Shown here: piece after piece, positions 36,963 to 48,498 of the stretch | How positions within the stretch are numbered: the first letter of the stretch is position 1 | Layout: each line of letters opens with the position of its first letter | Assembly: GCF_003441615.1 (NCBI RefSeq) | Contig: NZ_CP031842.1 | Coordinates: forward strand, 1,878,501-1,942,500 | Direction: 5' to 3' | Length of the DNA: 64,000 nucleotides | Origin: Dechloromonas sp. HYN0024 | Lineage (GTDB): Bacteria > Pseudomonadota > Gammaproteobacteria > Burkholderiales > Rhodocyclaceae | Program-made: the position numbers and the translations under genes | The notes under the pieces: generated by a model | Database searches by the model: none | What the model was told of the DNA's origin: nothing | Seen by the model: only the letters and a program-made list of their open reading frames with translations

Positions 36963-37634
36963 CTAGTGATTTCGCCGCAGGAAACTGCTCGCCCGCGACT
37001 CGTCGATCAGGTGAGCCGCCGTATCGACCTGCTTGCCGACGGCGCGCACCGTCATCATCTGGAAGATGCGGGCCAGCAACAAGGTATTGGCCATCGCATC
37101 GCGCCGTCCGCTACCCGCATCAAGGCCAAAGACCTCGATCCAGTGATCGAGCGGCATGACAGAATCCCCCTTGTCCTCGAACATCGACGGCAGCAACCAG
37201 GCCAGATCAACCCACTGCGGCTGGAAATCGACGCCGAGCCGTTCCTTGAAGGCGCGCTGGAGAAAACCGCCGACATAGGGAATATGGTAGGTGACGAGCG
37301 GTGACTTGGCGGCAAACAACAAAAATGCTGTCAGTTGCCGGTCGACCGCAGCCCCCTCCCCGTCCAGTGTCGAAAAATCGACATAAAAGGTATCGTCCGG
37401 CTGGATCGCCCCTTTCCAGATCGAGCTGGCGGCCAGCCCGAGCAGACGGTCGCTGTCGGGGTTGGGTCCGCTGCTGACGATATCGACGACGACGTAGCGG
37501 GTATGAAAGTGCATGTCGTCCAGCGATGGTGCCGGGCTGGCCCGCCAGACATCGAGCGAGGCCCGCACATCATCCGGCAGATTGGCCGACGCACTGCCCC
37601 GGAACAGGAATTTCTTGAGTCCGAGCATGGTCAT
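36963..37634 (-). CDS. Exonuclease-fold (DnaQ-like) protein, probably inactive
   Basis: The 223-residue product keeps the outline of a DEDD 3'-5' exonuclease: strand VVVDIVSSGPNPDSDRLLGLAA near 48, LVTYHIPYVGGFLQRAF near 113 and RRDAMANTLLLARIF near 178. Key residues have changed. The DxE of motif I reads D-I-V, motif II lacks the usual HNxxFD and has YHIPYVG, and the His of motif III HDA is Arg. It is likely a binding or regulatory relic. It overlaps the upstream CBS-DUF294 gene by four bases (ATGA), so the two are coupled. Confidence 0.72.
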   Translation of the reverse strand: MTMLGLKKFLFRGSASANLPDDVRASLDVWRASPAPSLDDMHFHTRYVVVDIVSSGPNPDSDRLLGLAASSIWKGAIQPDDTFYVDFSTLDGEGAAVDRQLTAFLLFAAKSPLVTYHIPYVGGFLQRAFKERLGVDFQPQWVDLAWLLPSMFEDKGDSVMPLDHWIEVFGLDAGSGRRDAMANTLLLARIFQMMTVRAVGKQVDTAAHLIDESRASSFLRRNH

Positions 37635-39628
37635 TGCACCTGGTAGTCGAGTTTGAGGCGCGTCTGGATCTTGCGTGCCTGACGGAAGGACTCCTTCAGG
37701 ATCCGGCGATCCAGTTCATTGAGCGTGTCGGGATCGATCAGGTTGTCGCCCTGGGTGCCCGGTTCACCTTCCAGATATTGGTGCTGCAAGCGCAGCAACT
37801 GAATGAAATTGAGGCCTTCAAGCACCGCGTTGATTTCTTCGCTGCGGATCGACAGACGCTGCGAAGCGAGACGCAGGCGCTGGATCGAATTGGTGTTGTG
37901 CACACCACTGGCCATGGCGTAGATGCGGGCCACGTCGACAAAGATGCGCGAGCCATATTTCTTGAGGTCGATCTTGCCCGGATGGCCGGGTTCAAGATCG
38001 GTCAGGAAGTCGCGAATCTTGCCGAGCGGCGGTTCGACATCCAGGGCATTCTTGGCCATGGCGCGCAGGAACATCGGGTTCGATGCCGTCTGCGCCAGCA
38101 AATGGCGGCGCATGGCATCCGCCAGTTCGGCCTTGCCGTAGAGCGGACGGAAGTCGAAGAAGATGGTCGCGTTGAGCAAGGCATCCGGCTGCGGCATGCG
38201 AATCCAGTTGGAGAACTGCTCCTTCCATTCCGCCAGCGTCAGGCACCACTGCGGGTTGCTCGCCATGATGTTGCCCTTGCACAGCGGGAAGCCAACACGG
38301 TCGAGATCGTTATTGACGTCCAGCGCGTAGGCCAGGAAGCGCTGTTTCAGCGCCTCGGCTGAAGTCCCCTCGGGCGGCGCGAAAACGATACCGTTATCCT
38401 GGTCGGTACTGAAGGTCTGCTCATCACGTCCTTCCGAACCAAAGGCCAGCCAGGCCCATTCGATACCGTCGAAATTGTGCTTTTCAAGGTTGAGCTGAAT
38501 GACGCGACGGGTCAGCGCATCATTCAGGGCAGAAATGAACTGGGTCAGCTGCTCGGAACCAACACCCTGAGCCAGCATGTTGAACGACAACTGGCGAACA
38601 TCGGCGGCTGCCTGTTGCAGCGCCTCGACATTGTGCGCCCCATCGATCGACTGGCGAATCTGACGCAGACCGACACGCTGCAACGAGAACAGGTCACGCT
38701 CCGAAACAACGCCGGTCAGCTTGCCTTCGGCATCGGTCACCAAGACATGGCGAATGCCGTGCGTCGCCATGGCAAACATCGCATCGTAGGCCGTCGCGTG
38801 CTCTTCAATCATGAAGGGATTGGCCGACATGGCCTGGCTAACCGGTGAGGTCAGCGGGAGATCGGCCAGGACGACACGGTCGAGCAGGTCGGTCCGGGTA
38901 AACACGCCGACCGCCTTGCGGTCTTCACCGGCCACCACCAGTGAGCCGATACCGGCCTTGGACATGGTTTCCAGCGCAGTACGCAAGGGCGTTTCGGGCG
39001 ATACCGTGATCGGCGAACGCGAGCCAATGCCAGCCAGCGGGGAGTTTAGGGTCTGTTGTTCACTGGCGCGCTGGGAGAACTGCAACTGCAACTGGCGACG
39101 CGACTGGTCGAGCAGGCTGGCGATGTAGCGGGTACAGAACAGGTTGAATTCGGGGCTGGATGCCAGCAGTGCAAGGAAGTCATCGGCCGGCAACTGGTAG
39201 CAGAAGGTATCCTCGACGGCCGTATACATATTGGTCGACGGCCGGCCAGCCGTCACGGCGCCGATCGGAAAGCTTTCCCCGGGACTCAGGCTGAGGATCG
39301 AATATTCGGTGACGGTGACTTCACCCGCCTGACGGGCCTGTACCTTGCCCGATTCGATCAGATAGAAATAGCGGACCTTGCCGGAATCCGGACCGATAAT
39401 CAGGCTGCCGGCAGCATAAAAGACGATCTTCGCCTTTTCCGCGAAGCGCTGCAGCGCATCCGGCTGCATCTTGTTGAACGGCGCATGGTTGCGCAGGAAT
39501 GCCTGCGTATTTCCGGCCATCCGGGTGCGTCCATCCTGGCGCAGCGACATTTCCACCTGGCCGACGGCCTGTTCTTTTTCCTGCCCTGTTTGCTGTTGCG
39601 TACTCACGACAACCTCATTTTTCTTCAA
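37631..39628 (-). CDS. cNMP-binding, CBS and DUF294 nucleotidyltransferase protein
   Basis: The order of domains is a cyclic nucleotide-binding fold at about 45-165 (FYAAGSLIIGPDSGKVRYFYLIESG), a CBS pair at about 205-325 (TPLRTALETMSKAGIGSLVV, HVLVTDAEGKLTGVVSERDL), a GlnD-like nucleotidyltransferase DUF294 at about 360-480, and its C-terminal partner domain. The catalytic motif is intact: AFGSEGRDEQTFSTDQDNG, with G-S-E and two Asp. GlnD relatives transfer UMP or AMP to a partner protein; the target of this family is unknown. CBS and cNMP domains would sense adenine nucleotides. It overlaps the genes on both sides by four bases. Confidence 0.88.
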   Translation of the reverse strand: MKKNEVVVSTQQQTGQEKEQAVGQVEMSLRQDGRTRMAGNTQAFLRNHAPFNKMQPDALQRFAEKAKIVFYAAGSLIIGPDSGKVRYFYLIESGKVQARQAGEVTVTEYSILSLSPGESFPIGAVTAGRPSTNMYTAVEDTFCYQLPADDFLALLASSPEFNLFCTRYIASLLDQSRRQLQLQFSQRASEQQTLNSPLAGIGSRSPITVSPETPLRTALETMSKAGIGSLVVAGEDRKAVGVFTRTDLLDRVVLADLPLTSPVSQAMSANPFMIEEHATAYDAMFAMATHGIRHVLVTDAEGKLTGVVSERDLFSLQRVGLRQIRQSIDGAHNVEALQQAAADVRQLSFNMLAQGVGSEQLTQFISALNDALTRRVIQLNLEKHNFDGIEWAWLAFGSEGRDEQTFSTDQDNGIVFAPPEGTSAEALKQRFLAYALDVNNDLDRVGFPLCKGNIMASNPQWCLTLAEWKEQFSNWIRMPQPDALLNATIFFDFRPLYGKAELADAMRRHLLAQTASNPMFLRAMAKNALDVEPPLGKIRDFLTDLEPGHPGKIDLKKYGSRIFVDVARIYAMASGVHNTNSIQRLRLASQRLSIRSEEINAVLEGLNFIQLLRLQHQYLEGEPGTQGDNLIDPDTLNELDRRILKESFRQARKIQTRLKLDYQVQ

Positions 39629-40680
39629 AGTGCATAGTTTAACTTGAGACGTTGTTGCAGGCGTCTTGCCTGCTTCAGCGCCTCGCGCAAGATGGCCCGA
39701 TCCATGTCATGCAAGGCGGCGGGCTTCAGGCCATAGCCACCGCTTTCCCCTCTCGTCATGGCGTCAATCTGCTGCCCCAGCCGCAAGCGCAGAATCTGCG
39801 AAAATGCCGCGTCCACCGCTGCAATTTCGCTGTCCGGCAATCCGGCCGCCGACCCCGCCTGGTTTAGCCGCTCAGCCGTATTGACACCCGGGCTCCCGCT
39901 CGATAAGGCAAAGATGCGTGCCGCGTCGACAAAAATCCGGCTGCCGTATTTCTTCAAATCAATCGCTTCTCCCTGGCCGACCGCAATCTCACCACGAAAG
40001 TTGAGCGGCACATCGACCTGCAGCGCATTGGCCGCCATCAGGTGCTGGAAGGACGGCGTAGCTTTGGTCATGGACAACAGGAGTGTGCGCAGTCGTTCGC
40101 CCAGAGCCACCTCGCCGAACAGGGGACGCAGATCGAAAAAGATGCTGGCGTTGAGCAGGGCCTGCGGTTCCGGACGTCGCACCCAGTCCATGAAGCGCTC
40201 CCGCCACTCTTCAAGCGACAGGCACCAGGCCGGGTTGCCGGCCATGATCTGGCCGCTGCATAAAGCAAACCCACATGCTGCCAGATGCTGATTAACCTCC
40301 TGCGCGAAAGGCAGGAAAATCTGCCGCAAGGCCACCCCCTCCTGTCCGCTCGCTGCATTGAAGATCAGCCCGTTGTCCTGATCGGTGACGAAGGTCTGTT
40401 CGTGCCGCCCCTCCGAGCCAAGCGCCAGCCAGCACCAGGCAACCGGCGGCAGGCGGTGGCGAGCCGCAGTCAGCTCGATCACTCTGGCCGTCAGGCGATC
40501 ATTGAAAACCGAAATCAGGCGCGTTGCCACGCCGCCGTCCAGACCGCCACCGACGGCAGCGATCAGGTAGTCGCGCAGGCGGGCCGACAGCGCCGGCGCG
40601 CCATCAAGGTTGGTCAGCGACGGCAATGCCGCCGCCAGTTCGAGTTGCTGCCGACTGCGCAGCGTAAAGTCGGTATTCAC
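39625..40680 (-). CDS. DUF294 nucleotidyltransferase (short paralogue)
   Basis: At 351 residues this protein equals the C-terminal half of its downstream neighbour, without cNMP and CBS domains. The nucleotidyltransferase motif LALGSEGRHEQTFVTDQDNG near residue 88 is intact, as is the partner-domain IDLKKYGSRIFVDAARIFAL near 243. Two copies in tandem suggest duplication and division of labour, one regulated by ligands and one not. Its start lies seven bases after the sensor-exonuclease gene, and it overlaps the next by four bases. Confidence 0.86.
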   Translation of the reverse strand: MNTDFTLRSRQQLELAAALPSLTNLDGAPALSARLRDYLIAAVGGGLDGGVATRLISVFNDRLTARVIELTAARHRLPPVAWCWLALGSEGRHEQTFVTDQDNGLIFNAASGQEGVALRQIFLPFAQEVNQHLAACGFALCSGQIMAGNPAWCLSLEEWRERFMDWVRRPEPQALLNASIFFDLRPLFGEVALGERLRTLLLSMTKATPSFQHLMAANALQVDVPLNFRGEIAVGQGEAIDLKKYGSRIFVDAARIFALSSGSPGVNTAERLNQAGSAAGLPDSEIAAVDAAFSQILRLRLGQQIDAMTRGESGGYGLKPAALHDMDRAILREALKQARRLQQRLKLNYAL

Positions 40681-40687
40681 GACGACC

Positions 40688-42859
40688 TCAGTATTTCACC
40701 CGGGCGAAATAGGTTTTCTCGGCCGCTTCAAGGGCTTGCCGAACGGTGACGATGCCCATGTCTTCAAGCAGTTTGACCTGCTTGAGAAAGACTTCGCCAG
40801 TGGCCAGCGCATCCTGGAGCGCGTTGTGGCGCGTGCCAATGGAAATACCCAGGCGCTCCAGAATAATGTCCAGCTTGTGCGATTCCTGGTTCGGATGAAT
40901 GACCGCCGAGAGGAGCAGCGTATCGAGGACAGGCTGGGTGAAGCGGATGCCGGTGCGCTCTTCCTTGAGTTGCAGGAAGCGCATGTCGAAGGCGGCATTG
41001 TGAGCGATCAGCACGGTGTCTTCGCAAAAGCCGTGGAAGGCCGGCAGCACGACATCGATATTGGGCTGACCGCGCACCATGTCCTCGGTAATGCCGTGAA
41101 TGGGAATCGACTCTGGCTTGAGCGGGCATTCCGGGTCCACAATCTGATCGAAGGTTTCCTGACGCAGCAAGCGATTATTGACGATGCGGACCGCCCCGAT
41201 CTGGATGATTTCGTCGCCATTCGATGGCTCCAGTCCGGTTGTCTCGGTGTCGAACACGGTATAGGTGAGATCGGAGAGCTTGCGGTCGAGGTCGATGTTC
41301 TTGTCCTCGAACTTGAACAGATCGAAGTCGTAGTATTCCGGCCGCCCCTTGCCTCGCGTGCGCTCGTCCTGATCCTGCTCGACCGCCGGCATGGCAACCG
41401 GCAAAACGAAGCGGAAGAAGGCCCGGTGTGCCGCCTTTTCGCGCTGATACCAGATTTCTCCGCCATGCCGGTCGATGACATCGCGCAGGGTAAGCGGCGA
41501 GGTTTCACTGCCGATCTGCATGGTTTCCATTTCCCACGTATAGAAGGTTTCCGAGGACATCGCCGGGCCGGCCCAGATCAGATCGAGATAGGCCAGACGA
41601 CCGGTCGAGGTCAGGCGGAAGCGGAGCTCACGTGGTTCGTAGTGATCCTGCAATTTCGAAGCAAGGCAAACCAGAGCAAAGACCAGCGAGTAACTGTCGG
41701 CCTTGATCCACAGCGCATCGTCGAGTTCCTCGGTCTTCGTCGGCAGCTTGAGCTTGTCATCGATACGGCGCTGGGCGGCAGCAATGATGTCGATGCCGAG
41801 AATGTCCTCGAGCGGCCAGCGCGTCTTCATCGAGTCCGAAAACTCGCCCATGGTCTGGTCGAGGCTATGGCTCATCTTGGCCGCTTCGTCGTCAACCACC
41901 TTGACGAAACGTTCGCGCAACTCCGGCTCCATGTCCGGGTAATCAATCAGGTTGGCGACGGCGGCGCGAATATTGCCGATGGTCGAGCGACTACCTTCGG
42001 TCAGCGAATGCAGTACCTGATCACGCCGCGCTTCCTGCTCGATGCTGCGGGTAATGTTCTCGACGGTGAGCACGTAGCCAGACATTGCCGCTTCGCCCTC
42101 CTCGCCGCCGGCGGCAAGCACCGGCACCATCTGGGCACGCAGCATCTGGCCGCCACGCGTCGTCGTGATGAAATTGGAAATCGCAGTCTTGCCGGCACTC
42201 AGGCGCTGGCGAATGACCTCCTCGGCATGTTCGACCTGGCTCTTTTCGAGAATCGAGAAGATCGAGCGGCCAAGGCCGATCAGCGCCCCGCCGGCGACCG
42301 AGGTCGGTCCCTGCGACAGGGCCTTGAACTGGAGGCGGGCGCGGTTGTTGTAGAGGAGAATGCGACCGTCGAGATTGCACACCACGACAGCCTGGGCCAG
42401 TTCCGACATGAGCGCCGCCAGCCGGTTCTTTTCTTCTTCAACGGAAGCCTTGGCAGTGGCGATCTGGGCATCGACATCGTCCATCAGGGCATCGCGCTGC
42501 TGCGCCAGATCGTTGGCCGCCTGGGCCAGTTGCTGGACCTCCGGCGGGCCTTCGATAGTCACCCGGAAATTTCGGTTGGCACCGAGCATCAGGCGCAGCG
42601 TTTCTGCCATCCGCAAGAGGCCCTCGACGTACTGCTTGAACAGCTTGTGCAGGACAATGACGCCGACAGCAAAACCGAACAGGGTCATCATCGTCCCCAC
42701 CGGCAGCCGCGAAACCAGCAGGTCGAGCAGCATGTTCCGCTCGGCCTCTTTCATGTCGAGCCAGACAAGCAGCGAGGTAACGACAAACGGCCCGGTCATC
42801 AACAGACCGAGCACAATCACCGCGGCGATAAAACGATGTTTAGCCTTCATGGCGAGCAT
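40688..42859 (-). CDS. Membrane sensor protein fused to a DnaQ-type 3'-5' exonuclease
   Basis: The 723-residue chain starts with two membrane helices (residues 10-33 and 52-75), then a HAMP-like/coiled region and a PAS domain at about 140-250 (AQAVVVCNLDGRILLYNNRARLQF). A histidine-kinase-like part without a clear phospho-His follows at about 270-480, where the ATPase G boxes are eroded. The last 190 residues are a complete DEDDh exonuclease: FDTETTGLEP near 537, IAHNAAFDMRFL near 620 and RHNALQDALATGEVF near 690. All four acidic residues and the His are kept. Such a fusion ties a membrane signal to nuclease or nucleotide turnover; the substrate is unknown. Confidence 0.85.
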   Translation of the reverse strand: MLAMKAKHRFIAAVIVLGLLMTGPFVVTSLLVWLDMKEAERNMLLDLLVSRLPVGTMMTLFGFAVGVIVLHKLFKQYVEGLLRMAETLRLMLGANRNFRVTIEGPPEVQQLAQAANDLAQQRDALMDDVDAQIATAKASVEEEKNRLAALMSELAQAVVVCNLDGRILLYNNRARLQFKALSQGPTSVAGGALIGLGRSIFSILEKSQVEHAEEVIRQRLSAGKTAISNFITTTRGGQMLRAQMVPVLAAGGEEGEAAMSGYVLTVENITRSIEQEARRDQVLHSLTEGSRSTIGNIRAAVANLIDYPDMEPELRERFVKVVDDEAAKMSHSLDQTMGEFSDSMKTRWPLEDILGIDIIAAAQRRIDDKLKLPTKTEELDDALWIKADSYSLVFALVCLASKLQDHYEPRELRFRLTSTGRLAYLDLIWAGPAMSSETFYTWEMETMQIGSETSPLTLRDVIDRHGGEIWYQREKAAHRAFFRFVLPVAMPAVEQDQDERTRGKGRPEYYDFDLFKFEDKNIDLDRKLSDLTYTVFDTETTGLEPSNGDEIIQIGAVRIVNNRLLRQETFDQIVDPECPLKPESIPIHGITEDMVRGQPNIDVVLPAFHGFCEDTVLIAHNAAFDMRFLQLKEERTGIRFTQPVLDTLLLSAVIHPNQESHKLDIILERLGISIGTRHNALQDALATGEVFLKQVKLLEDMGIVTVRQALEAAEKTYFARVKY

Positions 42860-42923
42860 TCCAACAAATGGGGATTTCTATCTGGCCGTCGATGCTTGAC
42901 GACCGCGTGGCCGAAACTGCGAC

Positions 42924-43295
42924 TCAGCCAACGCCGAGCATGGTTTTGACGCGCGCTACCAGATCCTTGGTCGAAAACGGCTTGGTTACGTAAGCATCGG
43001 CCCCGAGGGCGAGGCCCTTGGCCACTTCGGTGTCGCGTCCCTTGGCGGTCAGCATGACGATGAGCACCCCGGCTTTCGAGGGATCGGCGCGCAGGGCTTC
43101 ACAAACCTCGAAACCTGACTTTTTCGGCATCATCACGTCAAGCAGGATCAGATCCGGCGAAAAGCTCTCGACCTTGGCCAGCGCCTCTTCACCATCACCG
43201 GCCACGGCGACGCTGAAGCCCTCTTTTTTCATCAGAAACTCGAGCGAAATAATGATGTTCGGTTCGTCGTCGACGATCAGGATTTTTTTTGTCAT
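42924..43295 (-). CDS. Single-domain response regulator
   Basis: The 123-residue protein is a bare receiver domain: acidic pair DDEPN near 9-10, phospho-Asp in LILLDVMMPKKSG near 52, the Thr in VMLTAKG near 82 and Lys in YVTKPF near 104. It has no output domain. It follows the symporter-kinase gene by 18 bp, so that kinase is its likely phosphodonor. It may act by protein contact, perhaps on the PAS-exonuclease protein encoded next. Confidence 0.9.
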   Translation of the reverse strand: MTKKILIVDDEPNIIISLEFLMKKEGFSVAVAGDGEEALAKVESFSPDLILLDVMMPKKSGFEVCEALRADPSKAGVLIVMLTAKGRDTEVAKGLALGADAYVTKPFSTKDLVARVKTMLGVG

Positions 43296-43313
43296 GCGGT
43301 TTGTCTCCGTTTG

Positions 43314-46025
43314 TTATTCCTCAGGTGCCGGCAAAGGCACCGTGAAAATGAAATTCGCTCCAGCTCCGGGCTGACTTTCAACCCAGAGATTACCACCAAA
43401 ATATTCGACAATCTGCCGGCTGATGGGCAATCCGAGCCCTGTCCCCTGCGGCTTGTCAGTCATCGTGTTGCCACCCTGACGGAATTTTTCGAAAATGACA
43501 TCGCACTCTTCGGCCGTCAAGCCCGGTCCGTTGTCACTGACCTCAACGCGCACACGCTCGCCATCGCGCACAAGGCGGACGTCGACCCGCCCCGCGCCAC
43601 CCGGGACGAACTTCACGGCATTCGACAAAAGATTGATCATGACCTGCATCAGACGATCACGATCGGCCTGAACCACCGGACCAGGGCCCGGAATATCGCC
43701 GGCCAGCGCTACATCCTTGTCGCGGAACAGATGCTCAAGGGAAGCCATCGATTCGCGCACCACTTCACCGAGATCGACCGCGCTGGTCGTCCACTCGGCA
43801 CGTCCCGATTCCATCTTGGCCATGTCAAGAATCTGGTTGATCAGACGCGTCAGGCGCTCCGCCTCATTGACGATGATGCCGAGAAAGCGGCTACGCTCGG
43901 CCAGCTCAAGACGCGGGTCGTCGTACAACATTTCGGATAAGGCACGGATCGAGGTGAGCGGTGTTCGCAATTCGTGCGTCACCGTCGAGATGAAATCATC
44001 CTTCATGCGATCTACTTCACGCAGACGCTCGTTGGCTTCACGCAATTCGGCCGTGGCTGCTTCCAGCTCTCGCTGCTTGGCTTCAAGTTCGCGGCTATGC
44101 GCCCGTACCTGGGTCGCCTCGTCGAGAATATCGAGCACCTCCTCGAGACCAAGATCCTCCTCCTGCGCCACCGAGGCCACCATGACGCGAGCGCTGGCCG
44201 AACCAATCGCCCCGGCCAACTCGGCTTCGGCAAACTCAACAAAGTCGGCATCGGCCGGCAGCTTTCGCCAATCGGCCACCTTGCGCGCCCCTGCATAAGC
44301 GGCCAGTTGCTGGCGGGCGCGCGTTGCTCCGAGAAAACGCTCAAGCAGTCCGACCAGCGCATCCGGAGAGGCCTTGCCCCGCCACAATCGGGCCTCGGCA
44401 TTGCGGGCATCGAAACGGAATACGTCGACAAAGCGTTCGGCCTGACTGGCCTCGACGGCATCCGGACGGGAATGCAGCGAAACCCCGACATAGGCACCGA
44501 TATTGGCGAGCATGCTCCACCACAGGCAATGTGAAATCTCGTCCATCCCGGCCAAACCAAACAGCGCCTGTGCCTTGAGCCAGCCGATGCCGAACAAGCC
44601 CGTCTCGATAAAGCCGCTCGGCATCCAGCCGGACTTGGCGAAGGACGGTAGCAGCAGCGTATACAACCACACCACGAAACCGGCCAGCAGGCCAGCCACG
44701 GCGCCGGCCCGAGTACCTTGTTTCCAGTACATGCCACCGAACATGGCCGGGGCAAACTGGGCGACGGCAGTAAAGGAGATCAGTCCGATGCCGACCAGCG
44801 CATAGGCCTCGCCGGCGGCGCGGAAATAGATATAGCCAAGAAGCAGGATGAAGGCGATGGCAGCGCGCCGAATACTGATGAGCAACCCGGAAAGGTCCTG
44901 CCGCTTTTCTGCCTGGAGCCAGCTTGAGCGCAGCAACCAGGGCATTACCAGGTCATTGCAGACCATGGTGGACAAGGCGATGGTTTCGACAATGACCATG
45001 CCGGTCGCCGCCGACAGGCCGCCGATGAAGGCGAGCAGGGCCAGCGCCTCGGCCCCGCGGGCGAGCGGCAGGGTCAGCACAAAGGTGTCGGGGTCTGCGC
45101 CTTGGGCACCAAAATGCAGCAAGCCGCCCAAGGCCAGCGGCAGCACGAAAATATTGATGAGCAACAGATAAAGGGGGAAGAGCCAGACGGCGCGCTTGAG
45201 ATGCGATTCGTCCACGTTTTCGACAACGATGATCTGGAACTGACGGGGCAGAAAAATCACTGCCAGACCGGAAAGTATGACCAATGCCGTCCACGTCCCT
45301 GCCCGGCTGGTATCGAGCTGCAGCAACCGGCTGAAATCGGCGCTGGCCGCAGCCCTTTGAAAAAGATCGCCGAGTCCGCCGAACATGCCGTAGGTCACGA
45401 AAAGTCCCACCGCCATGAAGGCGACAATCTTGACCACCGATTCGAACGCCACGGCCGCGACCATGCCTTCATGTCGCTCGGTGGCATCAAGATGGCGCGT
45501 ACCGAACAGGATGGAAAACAGGGCCAGCACGACAGCAATCAAAAAAGTCGAATCCAGACCCCAGAATTCGACGCTACTTCCGGTTTGTTCGAGCAACACA
45601 TCGACACTGGCCGCCATCGCCTTCAACTGCAGGGCGATGTAGGGCACCACGCCAATCACCGCAATGACCGTCACCATACCGGCCAGCAGCTGGCTCTTGC
45701 CGTAGCGCGAGGCAATGAAGTCGGCAATCGACGTAATGCGCTGCGCCTTGCTGATGCGGATCATCTTGATGATGACACCGACGCAGAGGAGCATCAGGGT
45801 CGGTCCGATATAGATGGTCAGGAAGGACAGGCCGCCGGAAGTCGCCCGCCCGACGCTCCCATAGAACGTCCACGATGTGCAATAGACAGCCAGTGACAGG
45901 GCATAGACGTTGGCTGAAATAATCGATTTACCGGCGTCCGCCCGTGCATCGCCAAAACGGGCAACGGCAAACAGCAGGCCAAGATAGGCGGTGGCCAATA
46001 AGGCAATGAACCAGCCGGAAAGCAT
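43314..46025 (-). CDS. Sodium:solute symporter-histidine kinase (CrbS/CbrA type)
   Basis: Residues 1 to about 490 are an SSS transporter domain with about 13 membrane helices (SLAVYCTSWTFYGSVGRATSGG, VPYIALQLKAMAASV). After a linker and coiled coil comes the kinase: HisKA with phospho-His in STVTHELRTPL near 680, the N box MINLLSNAVKF and G boxes DNGPGL and GTGLGLPI. CrbS in Vibrio and Pseudomonas has this plan and controls acs; CbrA controls carbon use. There is no attached receiver. The stand-alone receiver 18 bp downstream fits. Position next to acs supports acetate sensing; whether the SSS part transports is unknown. Confidence 0.9.
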   Translation of the reverse strand: MLSGWFIALLATAYLGLLFAVARFGDARADAGKSIISANVYALSLAVYCTSWTFYGSVGRATSGGLSFLTIYIGPTLMLLCVGVIIKMIRISKAQRITSIADFIASRYGKSQLLAGMVTVIAVIGVVPYIALQLKAMAASVDVLLEQTGSSVEFWGLDSTFLIAVVLALFSILFGTRHLDATERHEGMVAAVAFESVVKIVAFMAVGLFVTYGMFGGLGDLFQRAAASADFSRLLQLDTSRAGTWTALVILSGLAVIFLPRQFQIIVVENVDESHLKRAVWLFPLYLLLINIFVLPLALGGLLHFGAQGADPDTFVLTLPLARGAEALALLAFIGGLSAATGMVIVETIALSTMVCNDLVMPWLLRSSWLQAEKRQDLSGLLISIRRAAIAFILLLGYIYFRAAGEAYALVGIGLISFTAVAQFAPAMFGGMYWKQGTRAGAVAGLLAGFVVWLYTLLLPSFAKSGWMPSGFIETGLFGIGWLKAQALFGLAGMDEISHCLWWSMLANIGAYVGVSLHSRPDAVEASQAERFVDVFRFDARNAEARLWRGKASPDALVGLLERFLGATRARQQLAAYAGARKVADWRKLPADADFVEFAEAELAGAIGSASARVMVASVAQEEDLGLEEVLDILDEATQVRAHSRELEAKQRELEAATAELREANERLREVDRMKDDFISTVTHELRTPLTSIRALSEMLYDDPRLELAERSRFLGIIVNEAERLTRLINQILDMAKMESGRAEWTTSAVDLGEVVRESMASLEHLFRDKDVALAGDIPGPGPVVQADRDRLMQVMINLLSNAVKFVPGGAGRVDVRLVRDGERVRVEVSDNGPGLTAEECDVIFEKFRQGGNTMTDKPQGTGLGLPISRQIVEYFGGNLWVESQPGAGANFIFTVPLPAPEE

Positions 46026-46220
46026 CTATTTACTCCGACGCTCGGCGACCCAGGCCGCCAGACCGATCAGCCCGGCCCAGACACCGAACAGGTACAGATA
46101 GGTCGCGGGAATACCACCCCACTGCCCGCTCGGCAGACTGAGCAGTGGATAGGTCAACAGTGGCACGCCAAGCAGGCCGAGTGCAGCCAGTCGCTGGCGG
46201 GTCGGATTCGCTCTTTTCAC
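46026..46220 (-). CDS. Small membrane protein before the symporter-kinase (64 aa)
   Basis: It ends right before the kinase start codon, with no gap. Two hydrophobic helices (ALGLLGVPLLTYPLLSL and TYLYLFGVWAGLIGLAAWVA) lie between basic ends. Small two-helix proteins of this type often precede symporter-kinases in betaproteobacteria and may be an accessory subunit, as YjcH is to ActP. Confidence 0.65.
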   Translation of the reverse strand: MKRANPTRQRLAALGLLGVPLLTYPLLSLPSGQWGGIPATYLYLFGVWAGLIGLAAWVAERRSK

Positions 46221-46240
46221 AATCCCGTCCCGAAAAAGGA

Positions 46241-46271
46241 AACGGCTGGCACGCCAAGCGTGCCAGCCGTT
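46241..46271 (-). terminator. Terminator between acs and the sensor operon
   Basis: A 14-bp perfect stem, AACGGCTGGCACGC with its complement, encloses the 3-base loop CAA. On the minus strand the end reads CCTTTTTCG. It separates acs from the downstream operon, though readthrough is possible. Confidence 0.8.
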
Positions 46272-46401
46272 GTTGGCATATAGTCTGATGCGACTACACG
46301 GGAGGCCACCTTATGGGCGACCATTGTCTCCTCCTTGCCTTTTAGTAGTTGGAGGCAGCGTGGCAAGTTCGCCGCCTCCTGGCTCATGCTGGAACTAAGG
46401 A

Positions 46402-48363
<1,962 letters not shown>

Positions 48364-48498
48364 ATTCTTCTCCTCTGCGGTACTTCGCAATTTATGTTGA
48401 AACAACCGATTGGATCCCGGGTTTGCCCCGAGAGCTTTGTAAAGCCGCGCAAGCTGGAGAAAAACCTACTCCCCCGCCAGCGTTGAAGCGGCATTAGA

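Noticed and set aside
40610..42949. Plus-strand frame of 779 codons opposite the sensor-exonuclease gene
   Set aside because: The minus strand carries clear PAS and DnaQ motifs; the plus frame shows only codon-mirror composition.
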